A stretch of 64,000 nt of DNA from positions 62,001-126,000 of the forward strand of contig NZ_BSEV01000003.1 of NCBI RefSeq assembly GCF_027922005.1, in the 5' to 3' direction. Each line of letters begins with the position of its first letter. The first letter of the stretch is position 1. The DNA is from Streptosporangium carneum. Lineage in GTDB: Bacteria > Actinomycetota > Actinomycetes > Streptosporangiales > Streptosporangiaceae. The notes below the pieces were generated by a model that did no database searches, was not told where the DNA came from, and was given only the letters and a program-made list of their open reading frames with translations. The translations under genes were made by a program, and so were the position numbers. Shown in pieces: positions 13,100 through 24,851 of the stretch.

Positions 13100-16000
13100 T
13101 CAGTGAAGGGAGTGACGTTCGTCGTCGAACTCGGCCTCGAACTCCTCTATCTCGTCCTGGTCCAGGTCGAGAAGGTCGGAGTCCGAGGGGGGATCAGCCG
13201 GACCTGCCGCAGGCTCGCCTCCCAGGTCGACGATCGTCGCGAGCCCCGCGGGCGTCCTGTGCTCGAACACCTCCACCACGGTGAAGGGCATTCCGGCACG
13301 CGTGGCCCGCGCCGCCAGCTTCACCGAATAGATGGAGTCCCCGCCCAGCTCGAAGAAGCTGTCGTCCGGACCGACCGCCGTCACCCCGTGCAGTCCGAGC
13401 ACCTCGGCGAAGAGCCCGCACAACGCCCGCTCGACCTCCGTACGCGGCTCCCGGCCGGAGACACGCCCGCCGAAATCGGGATCCGGCAACGCCTCCCGAT
13501 CCACCTTCCCGTTCGCCGTCACCGGCACGGCATCCAGCACCACCACCGCCGCCGGCACCATGTACTCCGGCAACACCCTGGCGACCCGCTCACGCAGCCC
13601 CACCGGATCCACCCCGCCACCCGACACCACATAACCCAGCAAACGCCCCTCACGCGCCACCACCACCGCCTGATCCACCCCCGGCTGCCCCGCCAGCACC
13701 GCCTCGACCTCACCCGGCTCCACCCGATACCCACGGATCTTGACCTGGTCGTCATCCCTCCCGGCGAACACCAGCTCACCCTCACCCGACCAGTACGCCA
13801 GATCCCCCGTCCGATACATCCGCTCACCGGCAACGAACGGATCCGCGACAAACCGCTCAGCCGACAACGGCGCACGACCCAGATAACCGCGGGCCACCCC
13901 GATCCCGGCCACATACAGCTCACCGGTGATCCCCGGCGGCAACGGCCGGAGGAACGCGTCCAGCACGTACAGCCGCCGGCCCGGCAGTGCCCGGCCGATG
14001 GGCAACGTCGGCCCCACCTCGTCACCGGGCTCGATCGCCTTCCACGTCGCGCACAGCGTGATCTCCGTCGGGCCGTAGGTGTGCAGGACACGGAGCCGCG
14101 GGCACGCCCGTCGCACCCGCTCCACCACATCGGGCGGCACCACGTCTCCACCTGCCGCCACATAGCGCAGCCCTGAGAACGACTCCGGCGATTCCTGCGC
14201 CAGCGCGCGGAAGTGCCCCGCGGTGAAGTTCACCGCGGTGAGACCGTCGGCCACATGCGCGGCGAGCCGCTCCGCGTCGACCACCCCCGGCTCGGCGATC
14301 ATGACCCGCGCACCGGACACGAGCGGCACCCACACGTCGTACAACGAGGCGTCGAAGGTGTGCGGAGCGTGCATCAGCACCGCGTCGCCGGGCCCGACGC
14401 CCCACCCCGGATCTCCCGCCAGCGCCGCGACGCCGCCGTGCGGGACCGCCACACCCTTCGGGGTCCCGGTCGATCCGGAGGTGTACATCACGTAGGCGAG
14501 GTCGTCCGCCCCGACCGGGACGAAGGCGACCTCGCCGTCGTCGACGTCGTCCACGAAGATCTGCCGGTAGCCCGGCGGCACCACACCCGAGGTCGCCTCT
14601 TGGCACACCACCATCGCGACCGCGGAGTCGGCCAGCATGAACGCCACCCGGTCCGCCGGGTAGTCCGGATCGACCGGTACGAACGCCGCTCCCGCCTTCC
14701 ACACCCCGAGCCATGCCGCCAGGGTCTCCGCCGACCGCCCCAGCACCACACCGACACGGTCGCCGCGGCGCACACCGCGATCCGTCAGCGCCCGCGCCAG
14801 ACGGCCGGACCACACGTCAAGCTCCGCGTACGACCAGGCCAGGCCCCCGGCCGTGACCGCCGTGGCGGCGGGCGCCCTTTCCACCTGCCGCCGGAACAGC
14901 TCCACCGCGGACGCCGTGCCGATCGCCTCGCCCGTGTCGTTCCACCGCTCGACCACCAGCTCGCGCCCCGCATCACCGATCACGTCCAGGCGGCCCACCG
15001 CCGTCTCCGGCTCGGCGATCATCCGCTCGAGGACACGGGCGACCCCGTGCAGAGCCTCCTCGGCGACGCGGGCGTCGAGCATCCCGGGCCGGTACTCCAC
15101 GTCGGTCTGGAGGCTCTCACCCGGCATGATGCCGAGGACGAGCGCGTACGGCGCCGACTGATGGAACTCCTTGAGGATCAGGCGCACATCGCGATCGGAG
15201 TCCGCTCCCACCCCCGGATCGACGTAGTTCTCGAACGACACGACCGTGTCGAAACTCACCCCGGAAAGCTTCTGGATCTCCTGCAGTCCGAGATGCTGAT
15301 GCGAAATGAGCGTGGACTGCCGCTCCTGCAGCTCCGTCAGCAGCTGGACGACCGACTGCCTGCCGTCCAGCCGGACCCGCACCGGCACGGTGTTGATGAA
15401 CAGCCCTACGGCCTGCTCCACGCCGGGCACCTCCGCCGGACGCCCCGAGACCACCGCGCCGAACACCACGTCACGACGGCGCGTCAGCCGGGCCAGCACC
15501 AGCGCCCACGCCCCCTGCACCAGCGTGTTCAGCGTCAACCCGTGACCGCGGGCGAACTCCACCAGAGCGGAGGTGAACTCCGGCGAATAGCTGAGCACCT
15601 CCCGCACCCGCCGCCCCGGGGTCTTCCCGGACCTTTCGGCGATCCCGAATGTCGAACGGCCGGCGCCGGCCAGCTCCGCACGCCATGCCGCGCGGGCGGC
15701 CTCCTTGTCCTGCCGGTCCAGCCATGCCAGATAGTCCCGGTAGGAGCCGGCGGGCCGCAGCCCCGAGCCGGCGCCTCCCGCCGCGTACAGGTCGAGGAGT
15801 TCGGACTCGAGGATCGCCCGCGACCACCCGTCCATGACCAGGTGATGGCTCGTCGTCACGAGACAGTGCCGCTCCGGAGCGAGCCGGATCAGCACCTGCC
15901 GCAGCAGCGGAGGCTTCGCCGGGTCGAATCTCGTGGCGCGCTCCTGCTCCGCGATCACGCCCGCCTCGGCCAGCGCGTCCTCCTCGGCCAGGCCGGAGAG

Positions 16001-16291
16001 GTCGCGCTCCGACCATGGGAGCTGCACCTTCCGGGGGATGAGCTGGACCGTCTCGCCGGACTTCCGCCGGTGGAAGCACGCGCGAAGCGCCGGATGCCGG
16101 TTGAGGAGGGTCTCCCAAGCCATGCGGAACCGCTCGGTGTCCAAGGGCCCTTCGATGATCTGCGTCTGCTGGATGAGGTAGAGGTCAGGGGCCTCATCGA
16201 GTGCGGCGTGATAGAGGATTCCCTCCTGCATCGGTGACAGCGGCCAGACTTCCTCGAGCGCCGATCCTGCGGATGTGGTCGGAGTGTTCAC
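13100..16291 (-). CDS. Glycopeptide NRPS, module 3 (C-A-T)
   Basis: 1,063-residue single-module synthetase. C domain (HHLVMDG ~147), A domain (FDAS ~646) and T domain (GGDSIYS, Ser ~985), ending in an acidic C-terminal tail ([17 protein letters not shown]) that may dock to the next protein. The pocket code read against GrsA is DAYNAGTLC. I assign Dpg by position, by the dpg genes nearby and by likeness to other Dpg pockets, but the code alone is less certain than those of modules 1, 2 and 4-6. There is no E domain, so residue 3 stays L. Its GTG start overlaps the module 1-2 stop in GTGA, so the two are translationally coupled. A stand-alone module 3 is characteristic of teicoplanin/A40926-type clusters (Tcp10, Dbv26). 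The A/T part is nearly identical to that of module 2. Confidence 0.95.
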   Translation of the reverse strand: MNTPTTSAGSALEEVWPLSPMQEGILYHAALDEAPDLYLIQQTQIIEGPLDTERFRMAWETLLNRHPALRACFHRRKSGETVQLIPRKVQLPWSERDLSGLAEEDALAEAGVIAEQERATRFDPAKPPLLRQVLIRLAPERHCLVTTSHHLVMDGWSRAILESELLDLYAAGGAGSGLRPAGSYRDYLAWLDRQDKEAARAAWRAELAGAGRSTFGIAERSGKTPGRRVREVLSYSPEFTSALVEFARGHGLTLNTLVQGAWALVLARLTRRRDVVFGAVVSGRPAEVPGVEQAVGLFINTVPVRVRLDGRQSVVQLLTELQERQSTLISHQHLGLQEIQKLSGVSFDTVVSFENYVDPGVGADSDRDVRLILKEFHQSAPYALVLGIMPGESLQTDVEYRPGMLDARVAEEALHGVARVLERMIAEPETAVGRLDVIGDAGRELVVERWNDTGEAIGTASAVELFRRQVERAPAATAVTAGGLAWSYAELDVWSGRLARALTDRGVRRGDRVGVVLGRSAETLAAWLGVWKAGAAFVPVDPDYPADRVAFMLADSAVAMVVCQEATSGVVPPGYRQIFVDDVDDGEVAFVPVGADDLAYVMYTSGSTGTPKGVAVPHGGVAALAGDPGWGVGPGDAVLMHAPHTFDASLYDVWVPLVSGARVMIAEPGVVDAERLAAHVADGLTAVNFTAGHFRALAQESPESFSGLRYVAAGGDVVPPDVVERVRRACPRLRVLHTYGPTEITLCATWKAIEPGDEVGPTLPIGRALPGRRLYVLDAFLRPLPPGITGELYVAGIGVARGYLGRAPLSAERFVADPFVAGERMYRTGDLAYWSGEGELVFAGRDDDQVKIRGYRVEPGEVEAVLAGQPGVDQAVVVAREGRLLGYVVSGGGVDPVGLRERVARVLPEYMVPAAVVVLDAVPVTANGKVDREALPDPDFGGRVSGREPRTEVERALCGLFAEVLGLHGVTAVGPDDSFFELGGDSIYSVKLAARATRAGMPFTVVEVFEHRTPAGLATIVDLGGEPAAGPADPPSDSDLLDLDQDEIEEFEAEFDDERHSLH
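13335..13969 (-). repeat. 635-bp near-identical tract, module 3 copy
   Basis: Covers the C-terminal A subdomain and the start of the T domain of module 3. It matches 17897-18531 in module 2 base for base apart from one A/C difference (13877 against 18439). The constant offset is 4,562 bp. The match resumes in a flanking linker (about 13210-13263), leaving a divergent patch at about 13264-13334 that encodes the T-domain region after the phosphopantetheine Ser. Confidence 0.95.
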
Positions 16292-19200
16292 GATGCCTGG
16301 CCTCCAGACAGTTCCGCTGCTATTGCTTCGAAGCTCTCGATCTCGTCCTGGTCAAGGTCGAGGAGGGCGAAGTCGGACGCGGTGTGCCCGCCCGCAGAGG
16401 GATCATCCGCCTGGCGGGACAGCCCGGACAACATGTCCAGCCACGCCCGGCACAGCCCTTCGATCTCGGCCTCCTCCAGCAGGTCATTCCGCCAGTCCAC
16501 CGTGAGCATCAGCTCCGGGCCCTCCGGCGTGTCGTGGACGACCGCGTTGCACTCCAGCGCGTGCGGCAGGCCCATGCCCGGATCCATCGAACCGCCGATT
16601 CTCCCGACCGGCTGCCACGCCCGCGCTCCGCCCTGGTCACCGGTGACGAACCGGCCCATGTAGTTGAACCCGATCTGCGGCGACGGCAGGGCCGCCAGGA
16701 CCGGGCCCGTCTCGGGATTGAGATACCGCAGCAACCCGTAGCCGAGTCCGTCGCCGGGTGCCGCCCGCGACTGCTCCTTGACCACCTTCAGCAACTCTCC
16801 GGCCGCTCGGCCACCGGCCGGCACAGCCGCCAGATCGATCCCCGCCACGTCCAGGCGCACCGGATGCATGCTCGTGAACCAGCCCACCGTTCGGGACAGA
16901 TCCATCCCCTCGGCCGGATGACGCCCGTGGCCTTCCACGTCCACCAGGACCCCGTGGTCACCGTGCCAGCGCGCCACCGCTCCCGCCAGCCCTGCCAGCA
17001 GAACCTCATGAACGCCGCAGTGGAACGCCACCGGGACCTTCCCCACCAGGACCGACGCCTCGGCCCCCGACATCACCCACGACCGTGAGCGCACGCCGCC
17101 GACCGCATCACGCCCCGCGCCCGGGCTCCGCCGGCCGATCGGCCGATCCTCCTGACCGACAGTCGCTCTCCACGTGTGCAGCTCCCCGACCCGCTCCCGC
17201 GAGAGCGCCGACTCCTCCAGGAGAGCCGCCCAGCGCCGGAACGACCCCCACACCGGTTCCAGCACCGGATCGCGCCCCTCGGCCACCGCCTCACACGCCA
17301 GCCGCAGGTCAGGCACCAGAATCCGCCACGACATCCCGTCAACCGCCAGATGATGCACCACGACCGCCAGCCGCCCCGTCCGCGCCGGCCCCGCGTCCAC
17401 CCAGACCACCTGCGCCACCACACCCGCTGCCGGATCCAACCGCTCCACGGCCTCCCGCACCGCGCGCTCCACGACCTCGTCCAGCGCATGGCCGGCGCCC
17501 TCTACCCGCGTGACCAACCTGGCGGTGTCCACCGACCCGCGCTCGCCCACCGCCAACCAGCGACCCGCCTGGTCATCGACGACCCGCAACCGCAGCATGT
17601 CATGCGTGTCCACCACCGCCGCCAGTCCTGCGGCCACCACGTCCACCCGCAGCTCCGGCGGCGCACCCAGCACCACCCACTGGGCGAACCGCGACCCCGC
17701 GACCCCGTTCCCCAATGCCCGCATGACCGGCGTCCACGCGATCTCTCCCACGCCGTCTGCCGGACCTGTCGCAGGCTCGCCTCCCAGGTCGACGATCGTC
17801 GCGAGCCCCGCGGGCGTCCTGCGCTCGAACACCTCCCGCGCGCCGAAGCGCATTCCCTCGCGGCGAGCCCGCGCCGCCAGCTGCATCGAGGTGATCGAGT
17901 CCCCGCCCAGCTCGAAGAAGCTGTCGTCCGGACCGACCGCCGTCACCCCGTGCAGTCCGAGCACCTCGGCGAAGAGCCCGCACAACGCCCGCTCGACCTC
18001 CGTACGCGGCTCCCGGCCGGAGACACGCCCGCCGAAATCGGGATCCGGCAACGCCTCCCGATCCACCTTCCCGTTCGCCGTCACCGGCACGGCATCCAGC
18101 ACCACCACCGCCGCCGGCACCATGTACTCCGGCAACACCCTGGCGACCCGCTCACGCAGCCCCACCGGATCCACCCCGCCACCCGACACCACATAACCCA
18201 GCAAACGCCCCTCACGCGCCACCACCACCGCCTGATCCACCCCCGGCTGCCCCGCCAGCACCGCCTCGACCTCACCCGGCTCCACCCGATACCCACGGAT
18301 CTTGACCTGGTCGTCATCCCTCCCGGCGAACACCAGCTCACCCTCACCCGACCAGTACGCCAGATCCCCCGTCCGATACATCCGCTCACCGGCAACGAAC
18401 GGATCCGCGACAAACCGCTCAGCCGACAACGGCGCACGCCCCAGATAACCGCGGGCCACCCCGATCCCGGCCACATACAGCTCACCGGTGATCCCCGGCG
18501 GCAACGGCCGGAGGAACGCGTCCAGCACGTAGCAACGGCCGCCGGCGACGGGTTTCCCGATCGGGACCACGTCCCGGCTCGCCACCAACGGCATGCTCAT
18601 CGCCGCGCAGACCGTGGCCTCGGTCGGCCCGTACGCGTTGACCAGCCGCAGTCCCGCCGACCAGCGATTCGCCAGGCCCGGCGGGCAGGCCTCCCCCGCC
18701 ACCACCACCGTCTCCAGCCCGGCCGGCAACGCGTCGGCGGTGGCCAGCACTGACGGCGGAACCGTCACGTGCGTGACCTCCCACCGCTGCAGCGCCTCGG
18801 CCAGTGACACCGCCGGTGGCAGAGTCCGCTCCGGCGCCATGACGAGCCTCGCCCCCGACAGCAGCGCCATCAGCACCTCCGACACCATGGCGTCGAAGCC
18901 CAGCGCCGCGAACTGCAGGACTCGCGACGACGGCGACACGGCGAACCGGTCGATCTGCGCCATCGCCAGATTCCCGAGCCCCGCGTGTGTGACGACGACC
19001 CCCTTCGGAGTCCCCGTCGATCCCGACGTGTAGATCACATAGGCCGCGTCACCGGGACGCACCCGCGGCAGTCCCGCGTCGCCGCCCCCCGCCAGATCCA
19101 GCTCATCGACCGCCACCAGCCGATCCTCGAACTCCTCCGGCACCGCCTCCCGCGTCGTCCCCGCGCACAGCACCAGCGCGGGATCGGCGTCGGCCAAGAT

Positions 19201-22200
19201 CCACCTGACGCGCTCAACCGGGTACGCCGGATCCACCGGCATGAACGCGCCGCCCGCCAAGGACACGCCCAGCACCGCGACCGCCCACCACGCCGACCTC
19301 CCCACCATCACGGCCACCCGGGTCTCCGGCCCGATCCCGCGTGCCCTCAGCTCGGCCGCCAGCCCCGTCGCCCGCTCCCACAACCCCCCAAACGACAGCT
19401 CACCGTCGCCGTCCACCACCGCCACTTCGTCCGGCCGATCCTCCACCACCCGCCGTACCAGCACCGGCAGCGGCTCCCCCGCCGCCATCGCCCGTTCCGA
19501 GCCGCCGTCCCAGGGCTCACCCACACCGATCCGCCCGACCAGCCCGTGCGGATCGGCGGCCATGGTCGTGAGAGCGCTGGTGAACCACCCCAGGATGGAC
19601 TCGGCGACGCTCTCCTCGACCTGCCCGTGCCGGTAGACGAGCTGGATCCTGAAGTGATCTCCCGGGATGATGCCGAGGGTCAGCGGATAGTGGGTCCCCT
19701 CGATCGTGCCCAGAAAGGTGAACTGGCCGGCGAAGTCCCGCGGGTAGTTCTCGAAGACCAGCAGCGTGTCGAACACCGCGCCGTGTCCTGCCGCCCGCTG
19801 GATCTCCGGCAGCCCCAGATGCTGATGCGGTGTCAGGGCCGTCTGCCGCGCCTGCAGGTCACTGAGCATGTCCACGACTGACTGCCCGCCCCGCAGCGGC
19901 ACCCGGACCGGAACCGTGTTCATCATGAGGCCCGGCACCGACTCCACATCCGGGAGCTCGGCGGGACGGCAGGCGACCGTGGTGCCGAAGACCACGTCGG
20001 TCCGCCGCGCGAGCCGCGCCAGCACCATCGCCCACGCGCCCTGCGCCAGGGTGTTCAGCGTCAGCCCGTGGTCGCGGGCCAGCTCCGTCAGCCCCGTGTA
20101 GAGGTCCGGTCTCAGGAAGGCGATGCGATATTCGTAATCCGTCCCGGCGCCGGTCGTGGCCGCGGCTTTCGCGATCGGCGCGGGCCCGTCGAGGCCGGAC
20201 AGCTCCGCCCGCCAGGCCGCACGCGCGGCGTCCTTGTCCTGCCGGTCCGACCAGGCCAGAAAGTCCCGGTAGGTGGACGCGCCCATGCGATCGGGGAGAC
20301 GACCGCCGACCGTGTACGCCTCAGCCACCTCGTTGAGGATGACCGCCACCGACCAGCCGTCGGTCAGGATGTGGTGATGGACGACCAGCAGGCGGTGCCG
20401 GCCCTCGCCGTAACGGACCAGCACCAGCCGGAACAGCGGTGCCTTGGCGAGGTCGAACCGCTGCTCCTGTTCCTGCCTGACCAAGGTCTCCACGGCCGCG
20501 TCGACATCGCTCGCGTCGGCCAGCTCCACCTCCCGCCACGGCAGGACGACGTGCCCGGCGACGGCCTGCAGTATCTTCCCTGACGCGCGTCGGTGGAAGC
20601 TCACGCGAAGCTCGGCGTGCCGGGCGAAAACCGCTTCCCACGAGGCCCGCAGCCGGGCGGCGTCCAGCGGCCTCACCAGCTCCAGGATCCATTGCGCCTG
20701 GTAGATGTCGCGCCCCTCATCGTCGAGGGTCGCTTGGAAGTACAGCCCCTCCTGGAGCGGTGCGAGCGGCCAGACCTCCTCGGCGTCCGGGACGGCGATC
20801 CCCAGCTCCGCCTCCTCTTCCGCCGTGAGGGTGATCAGGGGGCCATCGGCGGGCCTGCCGGCCGGTACGGCGCCCGCGACGGCCGCCAGCCGTGCGGGAG
20901 TCCTCTCCTTGAAGATCTGGGAGGGCGTCACCAGCAGACCTGCCCTGGAGGCACGTGCCGCCAGCCGGATCGCGACGATCGAGTCTCCGCCCAGCTCGAT
21001 GAAACCGTCATCAACCCCTACGCGCCTCCCCTCCGGTTGAAGGAGCTCGGCGAACAGGTCGCACAGGACGCGCTCGGCGTCGGTGCCGGGTTCGCGGCGC
21101 GTCGCGGCCGTCGCGAAGTCGGGCGCGGGCAGCGCCCTCCTGTCCACCTTGCCGCTACCGGTCAGCGGCAACGTGTCCAGTGTGACCAGAGCGGCGGGAA
21201 CCATGTACTCCGGCAGCGACGCCGCCAGACGCTTGCGCAGCAGTACGGGATCCACGTCCCCGTCCGCGACCACGTAACCGATCAGGCGCCCGTCGATCGC
21301 CCCCACCACAGCCTCGCGGACGTTCGGCTGAGCGGTCAGCGCGGCCTCGACCTCACCCGGCTCGATCCGGAATCCGCGGATCTTCACCTGGTCATCGGCC
21401 CGGCCCGCGAACAGCAGCTCATCGTCCGCGCTCCACTGGGCGAGATCCCCCGTCCAGTACATCCTCCTCCCGGGCGCGGACGGATCCGCCACGAACCGCT
21501 CCGCCGTCAGCCCCGCCCGGTCCAGGTAGCCGTCCGCCAGACCGGCGCCGGAAAGGTACAGGTCACCGACCACACCGGGCTCCACCGGCCGCAGTGACGC
21601 GTCGAGCACGTGGGCCCGGCGGCCCGGAAGCGGACGGCCGATCGGCAGGACGGGACCCACGACGTCACCCGGCTCCAGCAGATGCCACGTCGCGCACAGG
21701 GTCGTCTCCGTCGGGCCGTACAGGTGCCGGATCCGCGCACGGGGGCAGGCCGCCCGCACCCTTTCCACCGCGTACGCGGGCACCACGTCACCACCGGTCA
21801 GCACCTCACAGAGGTTCGCGAACGATTCCGGCGACTCCTCCGCCACCGCGCGGAAGCTGCCCGCGGTGAGGTGCGCCTTCGTCACCCCGGCCGCGACCGC
21901 CTCGCGCAGGCGCCGGGCGTCCACCGGACCCGGCGCGGCGATCACCACACGGGCGCCCGACACCAGCGGCACCCAGATCTCGAAAAGGGAGGCGTCGAAG
22001 GTGTAGGGCGCGTGCATGAGGACCGCATCGCCGGGTTCCATCCCCCAACCGGGGTTTCCCGCCAGCTCTGCGACGCTCCGATGCGGGACGGCCACGCCCT
22101 TCGGGGTCCCCGTCGAGCCGGACGTGTACATCACGTACGCCAGATCCCCCGGGCCCACCGTGACCGCCGGTGTGCCGCCCGCGCCCTCCTCGGTGAACTC

Positions 22201-22581
22201 GATCGACTCGACCCCTTCCGGTACCGCGTCGCGCGTCGCGTCCGAGAACACCATCAGGGAGATCCCGGAATCCGCCACCATGAACGCCACCCGCCGGGGA
22301 GGATGGGCGGCGTCCACCGGCACGTACGCCGCCCCCGCCTTCCATACGGCGAGCAGCGTCACCACGAGGTCCGCCGAGCGGTCCATCATCACCGCGACGC
22401 GATCGCCCCGGCGAACGCCCCGGCCGATCAACCGCCCGGACAACACTCCGGCCAGCTCGTCCAGCCGCCGGTAGGTCAGGACCCGGTCCCCGTCGACCAG
22501 GGCCACCGCATCGGGTGTCCGCTCCACCTGCCGGGCGAAGAGGTCCGGCACCGTCGGTGTGGCCCGCGCTCCGGCGCTCAC
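16288..22581 (-). CDS. Glycopeptide NRPS, modules 1-2 (A-T-C-A-T-E)
   Basis: 2,097-residue starter synthetase. Order: A (FDAS ~210), T (GGDSIVA, Ser ~532), C (HHHILTDG ~735), A (FDAM ~1230), T (~1561), E ([10 protein letters not shown] ~1742), with a C-terminal acidic helix ([18 protein letters not shown]). Pocket codes: DAFHLGLLC (Hpg) for module 1 and DASTVAAVC (Tyr/Bht) for module 2. Module 1 has no E domain. The GTG start at 22581 is chosen because it overlaps the ABC-transporter stop in GTGA and follows GGAGGGGAAC; the longer open frame upstream lies inside the transporter gene. An A-T-C-A-T-E starter protein is the Tcp9/Dbv25 arrangement. With the genes for modules 3, 4-6 and 7 it gives a colinear 2-1-3-1 assembly line. 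Confidence 0.95.
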   Translation of the reverse strand: MSAGARATPTVPDLFARQVERTPDAVALVDGDRVLTYRRLDELAGVLSGRLIGRGVRRGDRVAVMMDRSADLVVTLLAVWKAGAAYVPVDAAHPPRRVAFMVADSGISLMVFSDATRDAVPEGVESIEFTEEGAGGTPAVTVGPGDLAYVMYTSGSTGTPKGVAVPHRSVAELAGNPGWGMEPGDAVLMHAPYTFDASLFEIWVPLVSGARVVIAAPGPVDARRLREAVAAGVTKAHLTAGSFRAVAEESPESFANLCEVLTGGDVVPAYAVERVRAACPRARIRHLYGPTETTLCATWHLLEPGDVVGPVLPIGRPLPGRRAHVLDASLRPVEPGVVGDLYLSGAGLADGYLDRAGLTAERFVADPSAPGRRMYWTGDLAQWSADDELLFAGRADDQVKIRGFRIEPGEVEAALTAQPNVREAVVGAIDGRLIGYVVADGDVDPVLLRKRLAASLPEYMVPAALVTLDTLPLTGSGKVDRRALPAPDFATAATRREPGTDAERVLCDLFAELLQPEGRRVGVDDGFIELGGDSIVAIRLAARASRAGLLVTPSQIFKERTPARLAAVAGAVPAGRPADGPLITLTAEEEAELGIAVPDAEEVWPLAPLQEGLYFQATLDDEGRDIYQAQWILELVRPLDAARLRASWEAVFARHAELRVSFHRRASGKILQAVAGHVVLPWREVELADASDVDAAVETLVRQEQEQRFDLAKAPLFRLVLVRYGEGRHRLLVVHHHILTDGWSVAVILNEVAEAYTVGGRLPDRMGASTYRDFLAWSDRQDKDAARAAWRAELSGLDGPAPIAKAAATTGAGTDYEYRIAFLRPDLYTGLTELARDHGLTLNTLAQGAWAMVLARLARRTDVVFGTTVACRPAELPDVESVPGLMMNTVPVRVPLRGGQSVVDMLSDLQARQTALTPHQHLGLPEIQRAAGHGAVFDTLLVFENYPRDFAGQFTFLGTIEGTHYPLTLGIIPGDHFRIQLVYRHGQVEESVAESILGWFTSALTTMAADPHGLVGRIGVGEPWDGGSERAMAAGEPLPVLVRRVVEDRPDEVAVVDGDGELSFGGLWERATGLAAELRARGIGPETRVAVMVGRSAWWAVAVLGVSLAGGAFMPVDPAYPVERVRWILADADPALVLCAGTTREAVPEEFEDRLVAVDELDLAGGGDAGLPRVRPGDAAYVIYTSGSTGTPKGVVVTHAGLGNLAMAQIDRFAVSPSSRVLQFAALGFDAMVSEVLMALLSGARLVMAPERTLPPAVSLAEALQRWEVTHVTVPPSVLATADALPAGLETVVVAGEACPPGLANRWSAGLRLVNAYGPTEATVCAAMSMPLVASRDVVPIGKPVAGGRCYVLDAFLRPLPPGITGELYVAGIGVARGYLGRAPLSAERFVADPFVAGERMYRTGDLAYWSGEGELVFAGRDDDQVKIRGYRVEPGEVEAVLAGQPGVDQAVVVAREGRLLGYVVSGGGVDPVGLRERVARVLPEYMVPAAVVVLDAVPVTANGKVDREALPDPDFGGRVSGREPRTEVERALCGLFAEVLGLHGVTAVGPDDSFFELGGDSITSMQLAARARREGMRFGAREVFERRTPAGLATIVDLGGEPATGPADGVGEIAWTPVMRALGNGVAGSRFAQWVVLGAPPELRVDVVAAGLAAVVDTHDMLRLRVVDDQAGRWLAVGERGSVDTARLVTRVEGAGHALDEVVERAVREAVERLDPAAGVVAQVVWVDAGPARTGRLAVVVHHLAVDGMSWRILVPDLRLACEAVAEGRDPVLEPVWGSFRRWAALLEESALSRERVGELHTWRATVGQEDRPIGRRSPGAGRDAVGGVRSRSWVMSGAEASVLVGKVPVAFHCGVHEVLLAGLAGAVARWHGDHGVLVDVEGHGRHPAEGMDLSRTVGWFTSMHPVRLDVAGIDLAAVPAGGRAAGELLKVVKEQSRAAPGDGLGYGLLRYLNPETGPVLAALPSPQIGFNYMGRFVTGDQGGARAWQPVGRIGGSMDPGMGLPHALECNAVVHDTPEGPELMLTVDWRNDLLEEAEIEGLCRAWLDMLSGLSRQADDPSAGGHTASDFALLDLDQDEIESFEAIAAELSGGQAS
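17897..18531 (-). repeat. 635-bp near-identical tract, module 2 copy
   Basis: Partner of 13335-13969, with a single mismatch. It spans the end of the module 2 adenylation domain and the beginning of its carrier domain, stopping before the substrate-pocket half of the A domain. The other module pairs here are clearly more diverged in this region, so the identity points to recent recombination, not to family conservation. Confidence 0.95.
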
Positions 22582-24524
22582 CGTTCCCCTCCGCCGACCA
22601 CCTGCTGCACCGGCTCCGCCCCGTCGTCCGATCCCGGCCGGGTCCCGTTGCCGCCTGACTCGGCGAACTGCGTGTGATACAGGTCCGCGTAGAGACCGCC
22701 TTCCGCCAGCAGCTCCTCGTGCGTCCCGCCTTCCCGGACCCGCCCGCCGTCGATCACGAGGATGCGATCGGCCTCGCGGATCGTGGACAACCGGTGGGCG
22801 ATCACCAGTGAGGTACGGCTGCGCAGGGCTGTCGCGAGCGCCCGCTGGACGGCGGCCTCCGACTCCGAGTCCAGGTGGGCGGTGGCCTCGTCGAGCACGA
22901 CGACCGAGGGTGCTTTGAGCAGCAGCCGGGCGATCGCCAATCGTTGCTTCTCCCCGCCCGACAGGCGATGACCACGATCGCCCACGACGGTGTCGAGCCC
23001 ACGGGGCAGGGAGGCGATCAGGTCCCAGATCTGGGCCCCTTCGCATGCCTCGACCAGTTCGTCCTCGGTGGCGTCGGGGCGAGCGTAGAGCAGGTTCGCC
23101 CGGATCGTGTCGTGGAAGAGGTAGGTGTCCTGGCTGACCACCCCTACCGTTTCGCGAAGCGAGTCGAAGGTGAGGTCCCGCAGATCGTGTCCGCCGACGC
23201 GAACGGTCCCGGAGGTCGGGTCGTACAGCCGGGACACCAGGTGCGTCAGGGTGCTCTTCCCGGCGCCGGACGGGCCGACGAGCGCGGTGAGGGTTCCGGC
23301 CGGCACGTGCAGGTTCACGTCGCGCAGAACCTCTTGGGTCACTTCACCGCGCTCCTGCCCGGTGCGCACGTTCTGTTCCAGCGACGGCAGCGAGACCTCG
23401 TCCGCGCTGGGATAGCGGAACGAGACGTTCTCGAACTCGACGTCCGATGCCGCGTTCGCCTTGAGTCCGACCGCGTCGGGGCGTTCCTCGATCAGCGGCT
23501 TCAGATCGAGCAGCTCGAAGATCCGGTCAAAGGTCACCAGGACCGTGAGCGCGTTCTCCTGAATGCTGGCCAGCTGGGTGATCGGCCCGAACAGGCGTCC
23601 CAGCAGGGTGGCCAGGGCGACCAGCGTGCCGAGCTGGAACGCCTGCGCGAGCACGAGCCCGCCGCCGACCCCGTAGACGAGCGCCGTGGCGAGCGCGGCC
23701 ATCAGCGCGAAGATGGCGGGGGCCATCCGGCCGTAGAGGGTGGCGCTCACGGCGAGCCCGCGGATCCGGCCGGCACGTTTCTCGTACTCGGCCATCTCCT
23801 CGGCCGGACGGCCGAAGAGCTTGGACAGCATCGCCCCCTGAACGTTGAACCGCTCCTGCAGCAGCCCGGCCAGGCCGGCGTTCTCCTCCATCAGCCGTCT
23901 GGTGTAGCGCTGCATCCGCCGTCCCACGTACGACCAGGGCACCACGAACACCGGGATCAGCAGCAGCGCGAGGAGGGCGACCAGCCACGACAGGTAGAAC
24001 AACTCGGCCAGCACCAGCACGACCGTGACCGCGCTGGCGGCCGCCACCAGCATCTGGGTGAACGCCATCTGCGTCATGACCAGCTCCGTGTGCAGCCGGC
24101 CGACCAGCACGCCCGACTGGGTGCGGGTGAAGAACGCGATCGGCAGTCGCTGGATGTGGTCAAGTGCCTGAACCCGGAGGTCGTAACTGACGCCCTGCCC
24201 GATCTTGCCGGAAATGTAGGCCGACACCAGCTGCAACAGCGCGCTCATCACAGCGAGCCCGGCGGCCAGGCAGGCGAGAAAGATGACGAGCTCAAGGTCG
24301 TTTCCGAGAACGCCTTTGTCGACCAGGTCCTTCAATATCAAGGGAGACGCGACGACGAAGAGTGAATCCATCGCGGTGACGAGAGCGAAGAGCGCCACCT
24401 TGCCCACGTGCGGACGGAAGTAGCCGAGCACTCGTCGCACCGTCCCCGGGCGGATCCTGGACGGCGCGGGATCATCGCCTTCGTCGCCCTTCAGCAAACC
24501 TCCGAACGGCGACACCATGGCCAT
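22578..24524 (-). CDS. ABC transporter, fused membrane and ATPase domains (Dbv24-like exporter)
   Basis: 648-residue half-transporter of the MsbA/LmrA exporter type. A type I transmembrane domain of about six helices (~35-320) is followed by an ATPase domain with Walker [10 protein letters not shown], signature LSGGEKQRL, Walker B VVVLDEAT and the H-loop AHRLS. It probably works as a homodimer to export the glycopeptide or its precursor. The start MAMVSPFGG is preferred over the longer frame because GAGAGGAGT lies 8 nt upstream. It is the first gene of the minus-strand operon and overlaps the module 1-2 gene in GTGA, so export and assembly are coupled. A transporter just before the module 1 gene matches dbv24. 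The family is clear; the substrate is inferred from the neighbours. Confidence 0.93.
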   Translation of the reverse strand: MAMVSPFGGLLKGDEGDDPAPSRIRPGTVRRVLGYFRPHVGKVALFALVTAMDSLFVVASPLILKDLVDKGVLGNDLELVIFLACLAAGLAVMSALLQLVSAYISGKIGQGVSYDLRVQALDHIQRLPIAFFTRTQSGVLVGRLHTELVMTQMAFTQMLVAAASAVTVVLVLAELFYLSWLVALLALLLIPVFVVPWSYVGRRMQRYTRRLMEENAGLAGLLQERFNVQGAMLSKLFGRPAEEMAEYEKRAGRIRGLAVSATLYGRMAPAIFALMAALATALVYGVGGGLVLAQAFQLGTLVALATLLGRLFGPITQLASIQENALTVLVTFDRIFELLDLKPLIEERPDAVGLKANAASDVEFENVSFRYPSADEVSLPSLEQNVRTGQERGEVTQEVLRDVNLHVPAGTLTALVGPSGAGKSTLTHLVSRLYDPTSGTVRVGGHDLRDLTFDSLRETVGVVSQDTYLFHDTIRANLLYARPDATEDELVEACEGAQIWDLIASLPRGLDTVVGDRGHRLSGGEKQRLAIARLLLKAPSVVVLDEATAHLDSESEAAVQRALATALRSRTSLVIAHRLSTIREADRILVIDGGRVREGGTHEELLAEGGLYADLYHTQFAESGGNGTRPGSDDGAEPVQQVVGGGER

Positions 24525-24851
24525 GCGGATACTCCTCTCACACGCGCACGCAAGTCGGCGATCTCCATCGTGCTGAGCGGAGCCGATGTCCACGAGTAGG
24601 TCCAACTGAACATTTCGGGCGCTTGGACGCCTTCGCCGAACCGCTGACCGCGCGGACGGCAGACAGCGGACCGGGCCGGTTCATTTGGACCTACTTGTAG
24701 ACATCGAGTCCATTGAGCACGCTTGCGATCAAGCTGATCGACTCAGCCCGGACCCGCCCGCTTGCCGTCAACGCCCCGCATCCCATGGCTTTCGTCCGCG
24801 CGGGTGCGACCTTCGAGGGCCGCACATCATCTCGATGACTCGGGAGTTGCC
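24525..24851. promoter_or_regulatory. Divergent promoter region between the NRPS/export operon and the tailoring operon
   Basis: Separates the minus-strand ABC/NRPS operon from the plus-strand acyltransferase. It contains GAGAGGAGT before the transporter start, CGGGAG before the acyltransferase start, and a long imperfect inverted repeat. Each repeat arm carries TTGGAC, a plausible -35 hexamer pointing outwards, but I see no convincing -10 at standard spacing in either arm. Confidence 0.5.
24558..24732. repeat. Long imperfect inverted repeat in the divergent promoter
   Basis: Arms at 24558-24611 and 24679-24732 are about 54 bp each, about 78% identical over the core, and separated by 67 bp. 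Both read outwards as GTTCA, one base, TTGGACCTACT, then similar sequence including GACATCG and AGCACG. Each arm also opens a short TTG-initiated frame reading MDLLVDI. Mirror-image elements facing each operon suggest paired operators or duplicated promoter/leader sequences, giving both operons the same control. Confidence 0.6.

Noticed and set aside
14213..16237. 674-residue plus-strand open frame
   Set aside because: Shadow of module 3, same reasons.
22875..24365. 496-residue plus-strand open frame
   Set aside because: Antisense of the ABC transporter gene; Gln/Arg/Gly-rich with no family motif.
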